A DNA stretch of 64,000 nucleotides from Phycisphaerae bacterium (GCA_030425705.1 JAUHZU010000005.1:62001-126000), one strand, 5' to 3'; numbered from the stretch's first letter, positions 35,384 to 45,500 are shown. A program made the numbers and translations. The notes: generated by a model not told the origin, from the letters alone.

Positions 35384-37198
35384 ATGCCGTGTATCGCTGA
35401 ACGACTGGCCCGGCCGTTCGGGCCGACGCTTGCCCTCGCCCTGCTGCTGGTCGTCGGGTTGGCCGGCCCCGCCGCCGCCCAGCCGTTCCGGGGGGCGCTC
35501 ACCGCCGACGACGCCACGCTCGGCGATGGCAGCCACTACGACATGTACACCTTCCACTGCGTCGGCGGCGAGGCCTTCCGCCTGTCGCTGCGGACCGGCG
35601 GGTTCGACGGACGTATCATCATCATGCCGCCCGACGACGGCGAGATGGTCGCCAGCCCCCCGCCCCAGCTCGTGCCCGAGCCCGGCACGTTCATCGACCT
35701 CATCGCCAACACGCCCGGCGACTACGTCGTCGCCATCACCAGCATCGCGCCGCAACAGACCGGCGAGTACGAGCTGATGCTCACGCCGCTGAGCAACGGC
35801 CAGTGGGTCACCGACCGCCAGGGCGTCAGCCAGAGCGAGGGCGGCAAGCTCGAGTTCGCGCTGATCGCGCTGCCCGGGCACGGCCGGCTGCTCGTGTACG
35901 GCGAGGGGCTGGGCCCGGTGCTCTCGCTCGAGGCCGGCGAGGCCGGGGGCGACCACGGCCCCAGCCAGTCGTTCGGCCAGGGCAGCGGCGCGGTCTTCCC
36001 CGTCAACTTCGAGGCCGGCGGCGTGCCCCTCGCCACCGCGACACTCGCCAACGGCCGCAACGGCGAGGTCTACTGGGCCTACCAGCGCTACGTCCCCGCC
36101 GAGACCGTCGAGGCCATGCGCTCCCGCACCCCGCAGCGCCGCATCGACGGCCGCTTCCCCGCCGGCGGCGCACGGCAGACCAGCTTCACCATCAACCTCG
36201 CCGAGGACCAGTTCTTCTTCACGTTCGTGATGCCCGAGGGCTTCATGGATGTGGAGGGCGCGCTCAACGGCGACGAAGCGCCGCCGTCCCACGAGGACTA
36301 CCGCGTCCGGGTCACCGGGCCGGACGGCGCGGCGGTGCGTGACACGACCAGCGCCGCGTATATGTCCGAGTTCCGCGCCCCCGCGGCCGGTCAGTACACG
36401 ATCCACGTCAGCGCGGTCCGCGACGTGCCCGACGCGTTCAAGCTCGCCTACAGCCTCGGCCGGGACGTGCCCGCCATCGATGCGCCGATCCGCTGGTCCA
36501 GCGACGCGGGCCGCATGGTCTTCACCGGCACGCTCGACGACGACAGCGACCTGATCTCCGGGCGTCGGCACGTGGCCTACGGCATCCCGGTCAAGGCCGG
36601 GGACCGGGTCGAGATCGACGTGTGGTCCGAGGAGTTCCTGCCCGGGCTGGTCGTCGCGACGCCCGACGAGCAGGGCATCGGCAACCAGGGCTACGACGGC
36701 TCGGACCGCCACGCCCGGGTGAGCTTCACCGCGGAGGCCGACGGCTTGTGCACCCTCTTCGTCGCCGGCCGGACCCCCGAGGACGCCGGCCGGTTCGAGG
36801 TCAGTGTCGGCACCTCGCAGCCCGACGCCGCCGGCCCCGCGCCCGACCCGCTCCAACGCGAGGACCCCACCGCCGGCGGGTGGACCGTCCAGAAACGCGA
36901 CACCGGCACGCTCGACGACCAGGACCAGACCCTCGACGGCCGGTACTACGAGGGCTACCAGATGCGCGTCGACGCCGACGACACCCTACGCATGGTCCTC
37001 ACCGGCGACGGCTACCGCGCGGACCTGCTCGTCGCCCTGCCCAACGGCGGGGACGTGCTCGAGCCCGAGTACGACCCGGCAACCAACACCTCCACCGTCG
37101 TCATCCCCCCCGGCACGGAGGGCACGCTCGACTTCGTCATCAGCGCGATCACCCCCGGCGAGGGCGGGCCCTATACCTTCGAGGTGCAGGGCCGGTAG
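35384..37198 (+). CDS. Large exported beta-rich protein, PPC-like
   Basis: 604 residues from the ATG at 35384, preceded by AGGAGAAACCC. The signal peptide core is LALALLLVVGLAGPAAA with cleavage at AAA-QP. The mature protein consists of several beta-sandwich segments with the spacing of bacterial pre-peptidase C-terminal (PPC) domains, such as YDMYTFHCVGGEAFRLSLRT near 60, GDYVVAITSI near 120 and GQYTIHVSAVRD near 345. No catalytic site is visible. It would lie in the periplasm or outside the cell. It ends at a strong terminator shared with the convergent ATP synthase operon. Confidence 0.6.
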   Translation: MPCIAERLARPFGPTLALALLLVVGLAGPAAAQPFRGALTADDATLGDGSHYDMYTFHCVGGEAFRLSLRTGGFDGRIIIMPPDDGEMVASPPPQLVPEPGTFIDLIANTPGDYVVAITSIAPQQTGEYELMLTPLSNGQWVTDRQGVSQSEGGKLEFALIALPGHGRLLVYGEGLGPVLSLEAGEAGGDHGPSQSFGQGSGAVFPVNFEAGGVPLATATLANGRNGEVYWAYQRYVPAETVEAMRSRTPQRRIDGRFPAGGARQTSFTINLAEDQFFFTFVMPEGFMDVEGALNGDEAPPSHEDYRVRVTGPDGAAVRDTTSAAYMSEFRAPAAGQYTIHVSAVRDVPDAFKLAYSLGRDVPAIDAPIRWSSDAGRMVFTGTLDDDSDLISGRRHVAYGIPVKAGDRVEIDVWSEEFLPGLVVATPDEQGIGNQGYDGSDRHARVSFTAEADGLCTLFVAGRTPEDAGRFEVSVGTSQPDAAGPAPDPLQREDPTAGGWTVQKRDTGTLDDQDQTLDGRYYEGYQMRVDADDTLRMVLTGDGYRADLLVALPNGGDVLEPEYDPATNTSTVVIPPGTEGTLDFVISAITPGEGGPYTFEVQGR

Positions 37199-37230
37199 CA
37201 CACACGCTCAACACCACACCCCACACCAAA

Positions 37231-37265
37231 GAAGCCCACGCCGTGACGGCGTGGGCTTCGGTGTT
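37231..37265 (+). terminator. Intrinsic terminator between convergent genes
   Basis: A 13-base-pair perfect stem (GAAGCCCACGCCG / CGGCGTGGGCTTC) with loop TGA is followed on the + strand by GGTGTTT. It lies between the secreted-protein stop and the atpA stop. The opposite side has only a weak T-rich run, so it may work in both directions with unequal strength. Confidence 0.75.
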
Positions 37266-37292
37266 TCGAATGCGTGCTTCGGCGTCGATCGC

Positions 37293-38837
<1,545 letters not shown>

Positions 38838-38947
38838 CGCGGGTCCGCTTTGGTGGGGTTCAGGGATGGGACGACCGATCGACGCAGGTTCTCATGGGCA
38901 AGTGGGCCGGGGCCCTGCCGTGTGACCGGCTTATCGTGATCGGAGTC

Positions 38948-38968
38948 CATCGGTGTGCATCGGTGGTT
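38948..38968. repeat. ATCGGTG-type dispersed repeat, copy 1
   Basis: The sequence C-ATCGGTGTRCATCGGTGGTT is an imperfect direct repeat of CATCGGTG. It lies between atpH and atpA. A second copy, differing at one base, is at 53416-53436. Confidence 0.7.
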
Positions 38969-38993
38969 ACAAACTCGGGGTGGGTGGGCCGGC

Positions 38994-39869
38994 TCAGCGG
39001 GCCCGCATGATGTTGCGCTTCATCTGGTTGAGCTGCGACGCGACGCTCGCGTCGATCAGTTTGTCGCCGACCTTGATCTTCAGGCCGCCGATCAGCGAGG
39101 CGTCCACGTGCTGCCGCAGCGTGACCTGCTTGCCCAGCGACTGGCCGATCTGCTCGGCGACGCGGGCCGCGGTGGCCTCGTCCATCGCGGTGGCGACATA
39201 GGCATCGACGTCAACCAGCCCGCGGTGCTCAGACACCTGCAGCAGGTACCCGCCGAGGATCGACTGCAGCGACCCGAGCCGGCCCTTGCCCGCGACGACC
39301 TGGAGGAAGCGGTAGAGCAGGTCGCTGACCCGGCCCTCGAAGACGCGCTGGACAATCTTCGCCCGCTCGTCGGTGCTGATCGCCGGGTTCGTCACCAGCA
39401 GGTACAGTTCCCCGCCGGGCTCGACCAGCGGCAGCAGCCCGCCGACCTCCTCGGCGATGGCGTCGACGTGGCCTGCGTCCTGCGCCAACTCGAGCAGCGA
39501 CTGGGCGTAGACACGGCCTACGGCGTCGGTTTTCAGTTCTGCGGTCTCGGGCAAGGTCGTCTCGCTCTGAACGGGGGTTTCGGGTGCCGGGTCGGGGGGC
39601 TCGGGCCCGGCTTCGTCTGGCGTGCTGTCCGCGGTGTCTTCCGGGGGGTCGGGCGGCGGGCCCGCGTCGATCTCGATCAGGTCCGCGTCGTGATCCGGCA
39701 GGGTCTCGTCGGGACCGGGCGGTTGTTCGCGGCGGTCTGGATCGGGCTCGGTCGGGGTCTGGGATTGGGCGGTCGGCGGCGGCTCGGGCGTCGGGTCGGC
39801 CGGCGGCGTGTCCTTCTCGGGGTCCTCCCCCCTGCCGAAGAGCCGCTGCCAGAGGCCTTTGCGAGCCAT
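38994..39869 (-). CDS. atpH: ATP synthase F1 subunit delta with long acidic/proline-rich N-terminal extension
   Basis: 291 residues, while the family usually has about 175-185. Residues 111-291 are a normal delta subunit (VGRVYAQSLLELAQ, VTNPAISTDERAKIVQRVF, and the C-terminal LIGGLKIKVGDKLIDASV). Residues 1-110 are an extra region made mostly of Pro, Asp, Glu and Thr after a short basic start (MARKGLWQRLFGR). Delta joins F1 to the peripheral stalk. No in-frame ATG lies near the family's normal start, and the whole frame has the local codon pattern, so the extension is probably real. Confidence 0.93.
   Translation of the reverse strand: MARKGLWQRLFGRGEDPEKDTPPADPTPEPPPTAQSQTPTEPDPDRREQPPGPDETLPDHDADLIEIDAGPPPDPPEDTADSTPDEAGPEPPDPAPETPVQSETTLPETAELKTDAVGRVYAQSLLELAQDAGHVDAIAEEVGGLLPLVEPGGELYLLVTNPAISTDERAKIVQRVFEGRVSDLLYRFLQVVAGKGRLGSLQSILGGYLLQVSEHRGLVDVDAYVATAMDEATAARVAEQIGQSLGKQVTLRQHVDASLIGGLKIKVGDKLIDASVASQLNQMKRNIMRAR
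39540..39869 (-). other. Extra N-terminal region of the delta subunit
   Basis: This 110-codon low-complexity segment encodes an acidic, proline-rich extension not found in standard delta subunits. It is predicted to be disordered. Confidence 0.75.
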
Positions 39870-39897
39870 GTTGTCCCGCGCGTCGGCGCGGCTCCGG

Positions 39898-40479
39898 TTA
39901 GTTCTTCGAGGTCAGCTCGGCGAGCGAGTCGGTGACGAGCTGCTGCTGGTCCTGGGCGTTGATCTCCCGCTTGAGGATGCGCGACGCGATCTGCGTAGAC
40001 AGCTCGGCCGTCTGGCTGTAGATCTCGCTGAGCGCCTGTTCCTTGGCGGCGGCGATCTCGGCGCTCGCGCGCTCGCGGAGCTGCAGGGCCTGGGCCTCGG
40101 CGTCGGCCTTCACCTTCGCGGCGACCTGCTCGGCCGCGGCGCGGGCCTCGGCCACCACCTTGCCGGCCTCCTGCTGCGCCTCGGCGATCTTCGTCTTGTA
40201 CTCCGCCAACGCCAGCTCCGCGTCCTTGCGGGCACGCTCGGCACCGACGAGGTCGCCCTCGAGCTTCTGCTCGCGGTCCTGCAGCGCCTTGAGCACCTTC
40301 GGCCAGACGAAGAAGCCCAGGATCCCCGCGAACAGCAGGAACAGGACGGTCGCCCAGATCATCTCGAGCTTGAGCAGGCCCATCGGGTCCGTGTTGCCGT
40401 GGGCGTCGTCCGCGGCGAGGGCGGGCAGGGACACCAGCAGCGTGGTCGCGAGGGCGAAGAGTCGTGGGGTGTGCTTCAT
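39898..40479 (-). CDS. atpF: ATP synthase F0 subunit b
   Basis: 193 residues from the ATG at 40479. A signal-like hydrophobic stretch at the N-terminus (FALATTLLVSLPALAADDA) precedes the normal b-subunit membrane helix (MIWATVLFLLFAGILGFFVWP, about 38-58). A long charged coiled coil follows and ends in LAELTSKN. The b dimer forms the peripheral stalk. A cleavable leader in front of the b membrane helix is seen in planctomycetes and some other phyla. The leader AGGCCCGATGTT before the ATG is the same as that of citrate synthase. Confidence 0.93.
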   Translation of the reverse strand: MKHTPRLFALATTLLVSLPALAADDAHGNTDPMGLLKLEMIWATVLFLLFAGILGFFVWPKVLKALQDREQKLEGDLVGAERARKDAELALAEYKTKIAEAQQEAGKVVAEARAAAEQVAAKVKADAEAQALQLRERASAEIAAAKEQALSEIYSQTAELSTQIASRILKREINAQDQQQLVTDSLAELTSKN

Positions 40480-40592
40480 AACATCGGGCCTGGCGTTCAA
40501 AATGGGGCCAACACTATACAGACATTCGGGGTCAAGGCCCCGCCGGGCGGTCGGGCCCGGCGGGGTGTGGATTCATGTTTCAGAAGCCGGCC

Positions 40593-40943
40593 TTAGTGGA
40601 CCGTGTCTTCTTCGATGACGTACTCGGCCTGCTCGGCGGGAGCGACCATCGAGTGCTCTTCGTGGGCAGCGCCCAGCTCTTCGGCGGCGGTGATGGCCGC
40701 GGCACCCGAGCCGCTGGCGGTGATGATGCCGAAGAACGCGACGCCTTCGATCAGCGCGGCGGCGATCAGCATCTGGAGGAAGACCTGGCCCGAGGCCTCG
40801 GGCTGGCGGGCGGTCGCCTGGGTGGCGTTGCCGCCGATGTTGCCGATGCCGATGCCGGCACCCAGCACACACAGCCCGGCACCGACGCCGGCGAGGCCGG
40901 CGGCCCAGCCGGCGGCATCCAGACCTGCAAGAACGTTCAACAT
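40593..40943 (-). CDS. atpE: ATP synthase F0 subunit c with C-terminal tail
   Basis: 116 residues, longer than the usual 75-90. Helix 1 contains the glycine motif GAGIGIGNIGG, the polar loop is ARQPEA, and helix 2 carries the ion-binding carboxylate Glu66 (LIEGVAFFG). After helix 2, about 39 residues form an Ala/Glu-rich tail with several acidic residues. The positions that bind Na+ in sodium-type rings (Gln in helix 1 and Ser/Thr after the Glu) are Ile and Gly here, so proton coupling is expected. GGAG lies 7 bases before the ATG. Confidence 0.95.
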   Translation of the reverse strand: MLNVLAGLDAAGWAAGLAGVGAGLCVLGAGIGIGNIGGNATQATARQPEASGQVFLQMLIAAALIEGVAFFGIITASGSGAAAITAAEELGAAHEEHSMVAPAEQAEYVIEEDTVH

Positions 40944-41087
40944 GCGAAACTCCGATCAAAAAAGGGGGGAATGGGAGGAAGGATCTCGTGCCGGTCTTTG
41001 GGGGGCGGTACACCGGCGGGCCCGTGTTCGGGGGCCGCACCGTCGCGTTGCTCAGGTACGGCTTGGGTTGTGCTAACTGTTCTGGGG

Positions 41088-42041
41088 TCAAGTCGTCGCG
41101 GGGGTCTCGTGACCCGCAGGCGGGTTCATGCCGTGCGGCCCGTCGACCAGTTCGTGGCCGTGCGCATCGTGGCCGGCGTGTTCGTGGTCGTGTTCGTGGG
41201 GCAGGCCCAGCGAGATAAAGATCGCGGTGAGGAACATGAAGATGTACGCCTGGAGGAAGGCGACGAACAGTTCGAGGAAGAAGATCGCCAGCGAGCCGAG
41301 GAACGCGATCACGGAGCCGACGTACCCGCCGTCGGCGAAGGCGGTGACGGAGATGATGACGATGGACCCGAGGACCATGTGGCCGGCCATCATGTTGGCG
41401 AGCAGACGCACGCACAGCGCGAACGGCTTGATCAGCACGTTGCCGGCCACTTCGAGCACGGCGATCATGATCCCCACCACGATCAGCAGCGGCCAGAGCG
41501 CCTTGGGCTGGTCGCCCAGAGGCACGACCCAGTAGTGCTTGATGTAGCCCATGCCGCCCTCATTCAGACCGGCGAAGAGCCAGACGATACAGGCGATAGC
41601 GGCGAGCGCGATCGTGAAGTTCCAGTTGCCGGTGAACGTCCCGCCCAGGTGCGAGTTGCCGCCGAGCAGGCCCGAGACCGGCCCGATGGGCAGCATGCCC
41701 ACAAGGTTGCCGAAGAGGATGAAGAAGAAGATCGACCAGAGGAAGCCGATGTACTTGTCGGTCTTCTGGTGCAGCAGCGGCTTGACGGTCTCGTCACGCA
41801 GGTAGACGAGGACCAGTTCGAAGAACCCGGCCAGGCCGCCGCGGGTGACGTAGCCCTTGGCGCCTTCTTCGGGGCGGGGCTGCATCTTCTTGGCGACGAG
41901 CCAGAGCACCATGAGCGCGATGAAGGACGCGACGATGCTCATCAGCAGGTGGTTGTTGAACCACTCGCTGCCGAACAGCGCGTGGCGCTGGATGTGGGAC
42001 TCGGCACTGAGTTCGCCGCCGGCGGCGAGGGTCGTGGACAT
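41088..42041 (-). CDS. atpB: ATP synthase F0 subunit a with histidine-rich tail
   Basis: 317 residues. Membrane helices run through the protein, with the essential Arg in LCVRLLANMMAGH near 212 and the helix LELFVAFLQAYIFMFLTAIFI that carries the proton-path residues. The last 35-40 residues (HEHDHEHAGHDAHGHE and so on) are His/Asp/Glu rich and go beyond the normal end at ...GLP. The start overlaps the stop of atpI (TGATG), and AAGGAG lies inside the end of atpI. The c subunit follows after 144 bases. Confidence 0.95.
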   Translation of the reverse strand: MSTTLAAGGELSAESHIQRHALFGSEWFNNHLLMSIVASFIALMVLWLVAKKMQPRPEEGAKGYVTRGGLAGFFELVLVYLRDETVKPLLHQKTDKYIGFLWSIFFFILFGNLVGMLPIGPVSGLLGGNSHLGGTFTGNWNFTIALAAIACIVWLFAGLNEGGMGYIKHYWVVPLGDQPKALWPLLIVVGIMIAVLEVAGNVLIKPFALCVRLLANMMAGHMVLGSIVIISVTAFADGGYVGSVIAFLGSLAIFFLELFVAFLQAYIFMFLTAIFISLGLPHEHDHEHAGHDAHGHELVDGPHGMNPPAGHETPATT

Positions 42042-42520
42042 CAGACAGACTCCTTGGGGAGTGCCGGCGCGAGGCCGGGCGAATCAATCGTGGGTCGGTG
42101 GGGCTCGATCCCCGCGGTCGCCTTCACGGCCGGGGCGAGGACGAGGACCTCGATCACCAGCAGCACGAGGTAGCCGCCGGCGATGCACATGCTGAACTGG
42201 CCGGAACGCGCGAGCCCGGCCCCGGGGCCCCAGATCGCCAGCGCCGCGCCGGCGGGCATCCGCACGAGCATGCCGCCGAGGAAGCCGTACACCGCGCCGC
42301 CGCGCATCCGCCCCGCCGCCGCCGCCGCGCCGACCAGGCCGGGCAGCCCCGCCAGCAGCAGCAGCCCCCCCGCCGTGGCGATGTCGTGGGCGACCGGCTC
42401 GGCCCCGACGAGTTGGGCGATGCCGTACGCCGCGCCCACCGCCAGCGCGCCCAGCACGCCGGCCAGGACGGCGGCGCGGGCGACGCGCAGGTGCGGGTTG
42501 TGTGCGGGGTTCGGGGTCAT
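42041..42520 (-). CDS. atpI: AtpI-like ATP synthase accessory membrane protein
   Basis: 159 residues from the ATG at 42520. There are four hydrophobic segments (about 12-35, 40-60, 70-95 and 100-130) and no strong sequence motif, as is usual for AtpI, which helps assemble the c-ring. Its identity rests on position between AtpZ and subunit a and on topology. It overlaps atpZ by 4 bases (ATGA) and atpB by 1 base (TGATG), so the three genes are translationally coupled. Confidence 0.7.
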   Translation of the reverse strand: MTPNPAHNPHLRVARAAVLAGVLGALAVGAAYGIAQLVGAEPVAHDIATAGGLLLLAGLPGLVGAAAAAGRMRGGAVYGFLGGMLVRMPAGAALAIWGPGAGLARSGQFSMCIAGGYLVLLVIEVLVLAPAVKATAGIEPHRPTIDSPGLAPALPKESV

Positions 42521-42885
42521 CGTTCGGCGTCGTCGGGTCGGTCTTCGGTCGCGGGGGGTGCTTCGCCACACGGGGTTGTTTCGTGTCCGGGCTTCTTCGT
42601 GCCGGGTCTTTTCTGAGCGGGGGCCGTGACGCCCGGGATCTCGGGCAGCTTCCCGCCGTTGGCCATCTTCAGGGCGTGCCAGCCGCCGCCGGTGATGCCG
42701 AAGACCACGCCGGCCAGCGCGATCCAGGGCGAGGTGCCGAGCTTGCCGTCGGCCCAGTTGCCCAGCCAGGCGGCCCCGCCGATCACCGCGGCGAGTTCGA
42801 GCCCGATGCCCAGCGCCCGCCAGTCCTGCGGCTTGAGCCCCATCAGCGGTTTGCGCTCCGGCTTCCGGGGGGGCTTGTCTGTCAT
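42517..42885 (-). CDS. atpZ: AtpZ/AtpI family small membrane protein
   Basis: 122 residues from the ATG at 42885. After a basic head the segment LGIGLELAAVIGGAAWLGNWADGKLGTSPWIALAGVVFGITGGGW has two helices and the G-x4-D-x5-P pattern of AtpZ/AtpQ proteins, which form an Mg2+/Ca2+ transporter with AtpI or assist its function. The tail is Pro/Lys rich. It lies 68 bases after the gamma stop, behind a double hairpin repeat, and overlaps atpI by 4 bases. Confidence 0.8.
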   Translation of the reverse strand: MTDKPPRKPERKPLMGLKPQDWRALGIGLELAAVIGGAAWLGNWADGKLGTSPWIALAGVVFGITGGGWHALKMANGGKLPEIPGVTAPAQKRPGTKKPGHETTPCGEAPPATEDRPDDAER

Positions 42886-42893
42886 GCCGGTGG

Positions 42894-42945
42894 GACAGGC
42901 ATCCTGCCTGTCGTTTGTCTTATCGATCACAGGCAGGTGCCTGTG
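42894..42945. repeat. Double hairpin repeat (GACAGGC-type) inside the ATP synthase operon
   Basis: Two short perfect stems stand next to each other: GACAGGC-ATCCT-GCCTGTC (42894-42912) and CACAGGC-AGGT-GCCTGTG (42928-42945). Neither has a U-run, so they are not classical terminators. Related sequences are, in my experience, widespread in planctomycete genomes. Confidence 0.7.
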
Positions 42946-42953
42946 CTACTGTC

Positions 42954-43841
42954 CTACTCCAGCGCCGCGGCACCGGCGATGATCTCCGACAGCTCGGTCG
43001 TGATCGCCGCCTGGCGGGCACGGTTGAACTGACGCTTCAGGGATTTGCCCATCTTCCCGGCCGCGTCGGTCGCGGCTTTCATCGCCACCATCCGCGCGAT
43101 CTGCTCGCTCACCACCGCTTCATTAAACATCTGGAACAGCGACGACTTCACCGTGATCGGCAGCAGCTCGCCCAGCAGGTCCTGCGGGCTGGGCGAGAAC
43201 TCGTAGTTCGTCGCGACGCCAGCTTTTTTTTGCTCGGTTTCGTCGGCCTGCGGCGGCTCGAGCGGCAGCAGGGTCTGCAGCACCGCCTCCTGCTTGGACA
43301 TCGAGCGGAACGCCATGTAGCAGACCCGCACCGCGTCGTACCGGCCGTCCACAAACGCATCCATGTAGGTCTGCGCCAGCGCGGCGACGTCATCGTAGCT
43401 CGGCGTGTCGCCGATGTGGGCGTGCACTGTGTCCACGGGGACGCGGGTGAACTTGAAGATGTTGACGGCCTTCTTGCCGACCACTTCGAGGTCCAGGCCC
43501 TCGCGGCCGGTCTCGCGGATGTGCTTGAGGGCGGTCCGCATCACGTTGCCGTTGTACGCCCCGCAGAGCCCGCGGTTAGACGTCAGGACCAGCAGCAGCT
43601 CCTTGCCGGCCTTCTTGGCGGGCGGGCTGATGAGCGGCAGGTCGACCTCGGCGGGGTTCATGGTCGACGCGACCTCGCCCACGACCTCGGCCACCTTGAG
43701 GGTGTAGGCCTGCGCATCGGTCGCGCGCTTCTGCATCTGCTGGAACCGGGCCGACGCGATCAGCTGCATCGTTTTCGTGATGCGTTTGATGTTGCCGACG
43801 GCCTTGATCCGGCCCTTAATCTCTCGGATATTCGCTGGCAT
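42954..43841 (-). CDS. atpG: ATP synthase F1 subunit gamma
   Basis: 295 residues from the ATG at 43841. It is the central stalk of F1. The N-terminal helix (REIKGRIKAVGNIKRITKTMQLIASAR) and the C-terminal helix (FNRARQAAITTELSEIIAGAAALE) carry the family signatures, and TSNRGLCGAYN lies near residue 85. A promoter lies 10 bases upstream. Unusually, it is the first gene of the operon, before AtpZ, AtpI, a, c, b, delta and alpha. No beta or epsilon follows. Confidence 0.97.
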   Translation of the reverse strand: MPANIREIKGRIKAVGNIKRITKTMQLIASARFQQMQKRATDAQAYTLKVAEVVGEVASTMNPAEVDLPLISPPAKKAGKELLLVLTSNRGLCGAYNGNVMRTALKHIRETGREGLDLEVVGKKAVNIFKFTRVPVDTVHAHIGDTPSYDDVAALAQTYMDAFVDGRYDAVRVCYMAFRSMSKQEAVLQTLLPLEPPQADETEQKKAGVATNYEFSPSPQDLLGELLPITVKSSLFQMFNEAVVSEQIARMVAMKAATDAAGKMGKSLKRQFNRARQAAITTELSEIIAGAAALE

Positions 43842-43850
43842 AGGTCGCGT

Positions 43851-43878
43851 ATGATAGCGACCCACACCCCCCCGACAA
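43851..43878 (-). promoter_or_regulatory. Promoter of the ATP synthase operon, probably leaderless
   Basis: On the reverse strand TTGTCG (43878-43873), a 16-base spacer and TATCAT (43856-43851) are present. TATCAT matches five of six consensus positions. The ATG of atpG is 9 bases further, so the transcript would have a leader of only about 3-4 bases. No Shine-Dalgarno sequence precedes this ATG. Confidence 0.55.
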
Positions 43879-43943
43879 CCCGAGGGGCGGGCCCTCCCCG
43901 CGGGAACCGGCCTCAGCCCACGCCAGCCCCCGGATGGCCGGGA

Positions 43944-45311
43944 TCAGCCCACCGTCGGCGGCGCGAAACCGTCACGATACGCACGCCGGATGACCGTGTC
44001 CGTCGCCTCCTGGTGGTTGGTGAACGCGAGGTTTGCGCGGTCCCAACGCAGCTCTTCCCCGGGGAAACGCGAGGCCTTCACCGCCAGCAACGCCGGCTCG
44101 GTGATCCGCACCGCCTGCTCGAAGGGCGTCCACACCTCCGCCTCCCGCCCCAGGCACCGGTCGATCCACGCGTGCCAGTGGTTGAAGAAGGCGAACTCCG
44201 GCAGGTCGGGCATCCGCCAGCCCTCGGTCTTCTCGCCGTTGCGCCAGACCTCGAGGTTCCGGCCTTCCACATCGACCGCGAGCGTGCCCCCCTCGCAGCA
44301 CACCAGCGTCATGTGGTCGCTGGGCCAGCGGTCCCCGGGCATGTCGTGCATCGCGCGCGGGTCGGCCAGGCGCGAGTCGGCGTAGTGGATCGGGAAGGTG
44401 TCGTCGGCGAACATATCCGAGCCGGACACGTCGTAGGTGATCGTCGCTTGGCAGTGCGCGGTGTGGTAGAAGTTCGCGGCACGCGGGGTGTGGGTCATCA
44501 CCGAGACCGGCGAGGTCAGCTCGTCGTAGCTGAAGAAGATGATGTCGAGCATGTGCACGCCCCAGTCGCCCAGCCCGGCCGTGCCGTAGTCCCACCAGTT
44601 GCGCCACTCCGCGGGCGTGATGCGGTCGCGGTAAGGCGCTTCTTCGGCCGGGCCCAGCCACAGGTCCCAGTCCAGCCCGGCGGGCACCGGCGAAGGGTCG
44701 GCGACCCGCGGGCGGTAGGCACGCCCCTGCACCGACCCGGTCCACACGTGCGCCGATCGCGCCGGGCCGAGCTGACCCTGACGCAGGATCGACACCGCGG
44801 CGCGTCGGCCGCGCTCCATCATCCGCTGGTTGCCCGTCTGCGTCGCCAGCCCCGGCTTCGCGGCGATCGCCCGCTCCACCATCGCCAGCTCCTCCACCTG
44901 CTGCACCAGCGGCTTCTGCCCGTAGCAGTGCTTGTCGTGCGCGAGCGCGGCCAGCAGCATCGGCGCGTGCTGGTGGTCCGGCGTCGAGACAACGACCGCA
45001 TCAAACTCGTCGGCGCGGTCGGCGAACACCTGCCGGTAGTCCTTCGCGGTGAAGGCGTCGAGGTGCTCGCGCTTCGCGCCCTCCATCCGCCGGTCATCGA
45101 CATCCACCAGCCCGACGATGCGGGCCCGGGGGTGCTCCTCGATCTGCTTGCGGTCGACCCCGCCCATGCCCTGCACGCCGATCTGCACGACCCGCAGCTC
45201 GCGCGGCCCCCCGCCGCCCTGCTGCGCGGCCACCGCCGAAACGGGCAACGCCCCGGCACCGAGCGCCAGGCCCGTGGTCTTTACAAAATCACGGCGGGTC
45301 AGGTCCGGCAT
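43944..45311 (-). CDS. Gfo/Idh/MocA family oxidoreductase with twin-arginine signal (paralogue 2)
   Basis: 455 residues from the ATG at 45311. The twin-arginine export signal is LTRRDFVKTTGLALGAG. The Rossmann fold follows (RVVQIGVQGMGG, VGLVDVDDR), with VVVSTPDHQHAPMLLAALAHDKHCYGQKPL, where EKP is QKP in this subfamily as in other exported planctomycete members. The C-terminal domain holds WRNWWDYGTAGLGDWGVHMLDI. It would oxidise or reduce a sugar or polyol with NAD(P) in the periplasm; the substrate is unknown. It follows a very similar gene on the same strand. Confidence 0.88.
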   Translation of the reverse strand: MPDLTRRDFVKTTGLALGAGALPVSAVAAQQGGGGPRELRVVQIGVQGMGGVDRKQIEEHPRARIVGLVDVDDRRMEGAKREHLDAFTAKDYRQVFADRADEFDAVVVSTPDHQHAPMLLAALAHDKHCYGQKPLVQQVEELAMVERAIAAKPGLATQTGNQRMMERGRRAAVSILRQGQLGPARSAHVWTGSVQGRAYRPRVADPSPVPAGLDWDLWLGPAEEAPYRDRITPAEWRNWWDYGTAGLGDWGVHMLDIIFFSYDELTSPVSVMTHTPRAANFYHTAHCQATITYDVSGSDMFADDTFPIHYADSRLADPRAMHDMPGDRWPSDHMTLVCCEGGTLAVDVEGRNLEVWRNGEKTEGWRMPDLPEFAFFNHWHAWIDRCLGREAEVWTPFEQAVRITEPALLAVKASRFPGEELRWDRANLAFTNHQEATDTVIRRAYRDGFAPPTVG

Positions 45312-45500
45312 AACAAGTGCTCCCTGGGTCGGTTCCGGGCCGGGCCGCTGCTCGGGGCGAGCCCGCCGCGGTAGACGGGTCACATACCTCAAACCATCGG
45401 CCGCCGCTAAAAGAAGGATCGATACATCGAGACGGCGCAACGCACACCGGACCCGCTTCATTGCCTTGGATCCGGCGATGCTTCACGGCCGGTCGTAAAC

